A stretch of 36,121 nucleotides of DNA from Gemmatimonadota bacterium. Lineage in GTDB: Bacteria; Latescibacterota; UBA2968; UBA8231. A program made the translations under genes and the position numbers. Below, piece after piece: positions 32,519 through 36,121 of this stretch. The notes beneath the pieces are model-generated. The model saw nothing but the letters and a program-made list of their open reading frames with translations. It ran no database searches and was not told the DNA's origin. The stretch covers positions 1 to 36,121 of the forward strand of contig JABHDC010000202.1 of NCBI GenBank assembly GCA_018673255.1, read 5' to 3'. Every line of letters starts with the position of its first letter. The stretch's first letter is position 1.

Positions 32519-33352
32519 TTACCCGCGCAGCGGGCGCACGACACTCACGCCATCTGCCTCGATGAGGGGGCGGTTGTAGATGTACGGGGGTTCCAGTACG
32601 GCCTGCTGCGCTTCGGTGAGTTCGCTGACCCATTCAGGCTGTGTCACTTCATAGGTGCCACCGGCAAAGTGCAAGACCTTCGGGCTGAAACGATACAACA
32701 GCGAACGCCGTTCGTGGTCGGCCGTCCAGGGCAGGGTACCATGCAGCGTCGCCTCGTTGAAGATCACCAGATCTCCCGCCTTGCACGGCACATTGTAGAC
32801 GACCTCCTGGTCCTGATCCCATGTGAGGATGGGATCGGGGCAGCGGAGATTGGCCTTGTGGCTGCCGGGAATCACACACATGCCGCCATCTCCCTCATTC
32901 ACGTCGGCCAGCTGAAACTGGCACACGATCATGCCGCAGCGCATCTGGCCATTGCGGTAGATGTAGTACTGCGAATCGTCGAAGTGATGGGAGGTTGAGC
33001 CGTGAAGTCGCAGCCCTTCGGTGCCCTTGCCACCGGTAAGCATGAAGGGCGAGTGATCCATCTTCCATCCCCTGCCGAGCAGTGTGTCCAGATAGGGGAT
33101 CAGCTTTCGATGGGCCAGTAGTTCACGGAATGGCAGACAGTGAGGTCGCTCCCAGGTCAGCATGTCGGTGAACATGCCCCGTCGCACGGGTCCGTAAGTG
33201 CTCCCCGGTGCGTGATGATTCGGATCCTCGACACGCTGGTCCAAGTTGGCATCGAAGGCGTCGTTGAGTGCCTGCACTTCACCGGGTTCGAGGAAGCTCT
33301 CGATCTTGAGGAAGCCCTGCAGGTCGAAGAGGAATTGTTCGCGTGTGTCCAT
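32519..33352 (-). CDS. Phytanoyl-CoA dioxygenase (PhyH) family protein
   Basis: An Fe(II)/2-oxoglutarate-dependent oxygenase of the PhyH family, 277 residues. The jelly-roll core includes S-H-H-F-D-D-S-Q-Y (a probable H-x-D iron site, about 122-126), C-Q-F-Q-L-A-D-V-N-E-G-D-G-G-M-C-V-I-P-G-S-H-K, the signature of the family, and the distal His in A-T-L-H-G-T. ATG 33352 was chosen because AAGGTGA precedes it closely; GTG 33361 overlaps that site. The substrate is unknown; such enzymes are often numerous in marine bacteria. It is divergent from the M14 peptidase gene. Confidence 0.9.
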   Translation of the reverse strand: MDTREQFLFDLQGFLKIESFLEPGEVQALNDAFDANLDQRVEDPNHHAPGSTYGPVRRGMFTDMLTWERPHCLPFRELLAHRKLIPYLDTLLGRGWKMDHSPFMLTGGKGTEGLRLHGSTSHHFDDSQYYIYRNGQMRCGMIVCQFQLADVNEGDGGMCVIPGSHKANLRCPDPILTWDQDQEVVYNVPCKAGDLVIFNEATLHGTLPWTADHERRSLLYRFSPKVLHFAGGTYEVTQPEWVSELTEAQQAVLEPPYIYNRPLIEADGVSVVRPLRG

Positions 33353-33477
33353 GATGGTCACCTTCGGTGTCTGTGTGGGATCATTGATCTAAATGGGACA
33401 AACCCGTGCAAATGAAATGGATTGTGGGAACTGATGCCTCCTCCTTTCAGCCAGCGTCCACGATGATCACAGACCCC

Positions 33478-33513
33478 GGGCTCTGGCGTGAAAGCCAGAG
33501 CCCTCTTTCTTAT
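33478..33513 (+). terminator. Intrinsic terminator/attenuator in the M14 peptidase leader
   Basis: GGGCTCTGGC (33478-33487) and GCCAGAGCCC (33494-33503) form a perfect ten-pair stem with a six-base loop. TCTTTCTTAT follows, an imperfect T-rich tract. No plus-strand gene lies upstream (phyH runs the other way), and the next start codon is only 16 bases away. Confidence 0.65.
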
Positions 33514-33518
33514 GTCTC

Positions 33519-34619
33519 ATGCATCCAAATCCGAATCTGACCACTGACGAAGTACTCTGGGCCATGGAGTCCACAGGTCTGCCTCTGCGTGAGTGGGGCA
33601 AGGCGCTGGATGGCACACCTCTGATTGCTGCACGCGCCGGCGGCGATCGTCTGCCGGCGATCTTTGTAACGGCAGGAGCGCACTGCACCGAGACGGCCGG
33701 TGTGCATGCGAGTCTGGAACTTCTGCGGCGACTCAAGACCGAGCATCAGGTACATGTCTTGCCGCTGCGGGATCCGGTGGGATTCGGCGGCGTTGATCGC
33801 TGCCTGAGTCTGGCGGCGGGCGAAGAGATCAAGATCACCGATCCGCAGATGTCACTCGATGTGCTGCGCGACCGAGCGAATCTGCTGTGGAGTGAAGGGA
33901 ATCTCTATCTGTTCCAGTGGGGGGAGATCGGTTTCGTCTGGGGACCGCCCACTCAAGGTCTGGAAACCTTCTGGGCTCAATTCGCACTCACGGGTCGTCT
34001 GCCGCAGGAGGCACCTGAGGCACTGCGATCGTTGCTGGGCCGGAGCATCTTCTTCCTCAATGTGAACGCCACCATCGAGGGGGCCGGTGCCCTGCAGCGT
34101 TGCTACCACACCGTGCTGGGACACGATGGTCAGTGGCTGCATCTCAACCGATTCTTCGGTCAGTCCGAGGCGCCACCCGAAGTGGCCGCCGTCGATGCGC
34201 TGATCCAGGAAGTGAAGCCTGGTCTCACGATCGACCTGCACGAGGGCAATGGCCAGGGCTTCTGGATGCCGATTCCCCGACCAGAGACGGGGCAGGAGCG
34301 GGTCCTGAGCATGACGCAGGCCTTCTTCTCCTACATCCAGGAGCAGGGATATCCTGTCGAGACCTACGAGCACTGGCAGGAATCGAATGGGATCGAGGCC
34401 GCCGATCCGAACTGGATGGTGCCTGAGCCGGATCTTGAGGGGATGTTCTGGTTACAGCAGGAACGTCGCCAGGAGGGCCCCAATCTGATGACGTATGCAG
34501 CCCGTGTCGGCATCGGGTATGGGACCGAAGCCCCCATGGAGCAGCCACTGGCCATGCGAGTCGACGGACTCACCCATGGGATTCTGAGGGCGATCCAGGT
34601 GTGGGAGCAGACCTGCTAA
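33519..34619 (+). CDS. M14-type zinc metallopeptidase/deacylase
   Basis: A 366-residue zinc peptidase-like protein of the M14/succinylglutamate desuccinylase clan. The H-x-x-E motif is H55-C-T-E58 in A-G-A-H-C-T-E-T-A-G-V-H-A-S, and the third zinc ligand is His241 in T-I-D-L-H-E-G-N-G-Q. There is no signal peptide, so it should act in the cytoplasm on small substrates. ATG at 33519 has no clear ribosome site and lies right behind a hairpin, which may limit expression. The C-terminus ends G-I-L-R-A-I-Q-V-W-E. The substrate is not known. Confidence 0.82.
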   Translation: MHPNPNLTTDEVLWAMESTGLPLREWGKALDGTPLIAARAGGDRLPAIFVTAGAHCTETAGVHASLELLRRLKTEHQVHVLPLRDPVGFGGVDRCLSLAAGEEIKITDPQMSLDVLRDRANLLWSEGNLYLFQWGEIGFVWGPPTQGLETFWAQFALTGRLPQEAPEALRSLLGRSIFFLNVNATIEGAGALQRCYHTVLGHDGQWLHLNRFFGQSEAPPEVAAVDALIQEVKPGLTIDLHEGNGQGFWMPIPRPETGQERVLSMTQAFFSYIQEQGYPVETYEHWQESNGIEAADPNWMVPEPDLEGMFWLQQERRQEGPNLMTYAARVGIGYGTEAPMEQPLAMRVDGLTHGILRAIQVWEQTC

Positions 34620-34652
34620 AACATCAGGTCCTCTACACCAACAGGTCCTCGC

Positions 34653-36059
34653 TCAGGCGTCTCCTGCATCAGAGATCGAGGCCCGATGGAAGGCGAACAG
34701 AGCCAGCCAGAATGCTACCAGTGCTTCGACGAGGAGTGTGATCGCCGGTCCTGGCAGGCGTGAGAGACTCTCGTATATCGTCAGCTTGTCTTCGATGAAG
34801 CGGGGGATCTGCCGGTGATCGAGGGCAGCCGTCGACATGTACTGAGGAAGAAGATGGATGTGCGGTGACGTCGGATCGGTCTGGTCGCGATCCACGAGGA
34901 AGGCGCGCAGGGTCTCCAGGTATCCCCAAGCCTGCGGCTCGAAGTGTTCGAAACGCTGGATCCCATTGGCGGTGATGCCCTCGATCGCATACTGCAGCGC
35001 GAAGCCAGGAGAGAAGCTGTTCACCAGGCGCGCCCGGCGATACTGAGCGAGTCGTCCTCGCATCGATTCTCGATGAACCTGCGTCGTGGCATCATCCAGT
35101 TGGGCCCAGCGCCGCGCGTAGCGGCGTTCCATGTCGAAGCCATCCGCGCGGGCCCTCTCCAGTGGCCGCAGGGCGATGCCATCGCGTCGCAATTCTGCCT
35201 CGGCCTGCTCGTATAACTCATCGGTCTCATCCCAGCCCGGACCGATCGTCTCGACCGTGGTGACGGCGATCAGCCGTGACATCTGGGGGATGATGACGAT
35301 GAGGAACGCCCACAACAGGACGAGAGCCACCAGCGATGTGGACGACCTGCCCGAGGCCGACGACATGGCCAGCCCCAACAGCAGGAAGATGGAGGCATAG
35401 ATGGCAGTGGCCCCCAGGAACAGGAGACACATGGCTGCCAGTCTCGCGTCGACGACGACCAGGCCATTGAGCGTCAACATCAACAGGCTCACAAGAGCGC
35501 CCACGGTGACGGCGGCCAACAGGCAGAGCAGGTGCGCGATGTACTTTCCGAGCAGGACGTGCGCGCGTGGCAGCGAGTTGGCCAGCAGGAGACGGAGGGT
35601 GCCACTCTCTTTCTCGCCCGAGATGGCATTGTAGGTCAGGGCAATAGCCAGGAAAGAGACGACGTAGCGGACGATGAAGGCCCAGTCGACGACCTCGAAG
35701 CGACGCAGCCACCAGTTCGTCCCACGCGATGAGCCGAACCACTGCCACCCTTGCGTCTCGGGCGTCATGTTCAGGGCGTAGAGGAACCAGTCGGACCCGG
35801 CTTCGGCCATGAACTCCGTGCCTGTCTGGTAACTGAGTATCCGATACCGCTTCCCCACGGCATCGGCGACGGTCTCGACGGACTCGTAGACCTTCTCGCC
35901 GGCAGCGGCGACCTGCTGGTTCTCGACCATCACCCGCTCGCCCTTCCAGGTGTAGACCAGGCCATTGCCGACGAAGAAGATCAGCAACAGGACCAGGCTC
36001 AGCTGGAAACGCAGTGAGCGCAGATTGTCGATCAGGGTGAGGCGAGCAATTGTCCACAT
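34653..36059 (-). CDS. ABC-2/DUF3526-type membrane permease
   Basis: A 468-residue inner-membrane protein of an ABC-2-like exporter (DUF3526 group). One membrane segment lies near the N-terminus (about 17-36). Then a long periplasmic loop runs to about 125, four segments follow at about 128-260, a second large loop (about 275-430) and a final segment. The cytoplasmic motif I-S-G-E-K-E-S-G-T-L-R-L-L-L-A-N is the signature of ABC-2 permeases of the NosY/YhaP sort. Its start overlaps the stop of the next gene (TGATG), which encodes another permease. The matching ATPase should lie outside the window. Confidence 0.88.
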   Translation of the reverse strand: MWTIARLTLIDNLRSLRFQLSLVLLLIFFVGNGLVYTWKGERVMVENQQVAAAGEKVYESVETVADAVGKRYRILSYQTGTEFMAEAGSDWFLYALNMTPETQGWQWFGSSRGTNWWLRRFEVVDWAFIVRYVVSFLAIALTYNAISGEKESGTLRLLLANSLPRAHVLLGKYIAHLLCLLAAVTVGALVSLLMLTLNGLVVVDARLAAMCLLFLGATAIYASIFLLLGLAMSSASGRSSTSLVALVLLWAFLIVIIPQMSRLIAVTTVETIGPGWDETDELYEQAEAELRRDGIALRPLERARADGFDMERRYARRWAQLDDATTQVHRESMRGRLAQYRRARLVNSFSPGFALQYAIEGITANGIQRFEHFEPQAWGYLETLRAFLVDRDQTDPTSPHIHLLPQYMSTAALDHRQIPRFIEDKLTIYESLSRLPGPAITLLVEALVAFWLALFAFHRASISDAGDA

Positions 36060-36121
36060 CAGAAGGGCTCGTCCCGGTCGAAGCGCATGAAGGTGATGAG
36101 GATGCTGAGACCGAGGGTCAG
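36059..36121 (-). CDS. C-terminal end of an upstream ABC-2-type permease, partial
   Basis: Only the last 20 codons are inside the window: L-T-L-G-L-S-I-L-I-T-F-M-R-F-D-R-D-E-P-F and a TGA that overlaps the start of the downstream permease. The hydrophobic stretch followed by R-F-D-R is what ABC-2 permease ends look like. Its position directly before a DUF3526 permease suggests the paired permease of the same transporter. Identification beyond that rests on context. Confidence 0.55.
   Translation of the reverse strand: MTLGLSILITFMRFDRDEPF

Overview
The window is GC-rich, densely coded bacterial DNA, mostly compact operons with overlapping start and stop codons. Its features point to a Gram-negative free-living heterotroph of the FCB superphylum, for example a Latescibacterota-like lineage. 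The evidence is a TonB-dependent receptor, a secreted protein with a C-terminal YPNPFN-type sorting/FlgD-like domain, a C-type sulfatase, a BNR-repeat protein, a mannonate dehydratase and a bacterial microcompartment (BMC) locus. The phylum is an inference from gene content. No rRNA or tRNA marker is present.

Layout. (1) 1-8232: a BMC locus entered in mid-operon. It holds two near-identical BMC-H genes, an acylating aldehyde dehydrogenase, a BMC-P pentamer, PduL, two two-domain BMC-T proteins, a Cys-rich protein with an EutT-like N-terminus, a protein with FOUR BMC domains in one chain, a DHDPS-family aldolase carrying the same EutT-like N-terminal module, and an FAD oxidase-like protein. (2) 8251-10632: a second DHDPS-family protein behind its own promoter, a small membrane protein, an HNH endonuclease and a Lon-substrate-domain protein that lacks an ordinary start codon. 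(3) 10686-15978: a DtxR/MntR regulator divergent from a Mn/Zn-type ABC importer. The importer promoter contains a perfect palindrome, and both permeases carry DtxR-like C-terminal domains. (4) 16082-17979: a MATE exporter and a single-domain response regulator. (5) 18086-21119: an overlapping trio of ECF sigma factor, membrane anti-sigma-like DUF4384 protein, and a caspase fused to a predicted outer-membrane barrel. (6) 21142-26851: a catabolic operon with BNR/sialidase-like, Gfo/Idh/MocA, sulfatase, a thioredoxin-fold protein interrupted by an in-frame TGA at the redox cysteine (probable selenoprotein), and UxuA-like mannonate dehydratase. (7) 26989-28323: hemB and yidD. (8) 28420-32457: a cobalamin-riboswitch operon encoding a BtuB-like receptor and a secreted beta-propeller. 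(9) 32519-36121: a PhyH dioxygenase, an M14-type metallopeptidase behind a hairpin leader, and ABC-2 permeases.

How the genes fit together. The BMC has the standard core of acyl-CoA-forming aldehyde dehydrogenase plus PduL phosphotransacylase. It lacks, within this window, any diol dehydratase, ethanolamine lyase, glycyl-radical enzyme or class II aldolase. The tagged DHDPS-type lyase is the best candidate for the aldehyde-producing signature enzyme. The mannonate dehydratase farther downstream would yield 2-keto-3-deoxygluconate, a substrate class of the DHDPS superfamily, but a link between the two regions is speculative.

The strongest unusual observations are the four-domain BMC shell protein (translationally coupled to a two-domain one, 2+4=6), the probable UGA-encoded selenocysteine at 25254, the start codon of the TonB receptor lying inside its riboswitch terminator hairpin, and the sigma/anti-sigma/caspase-barrel operon.
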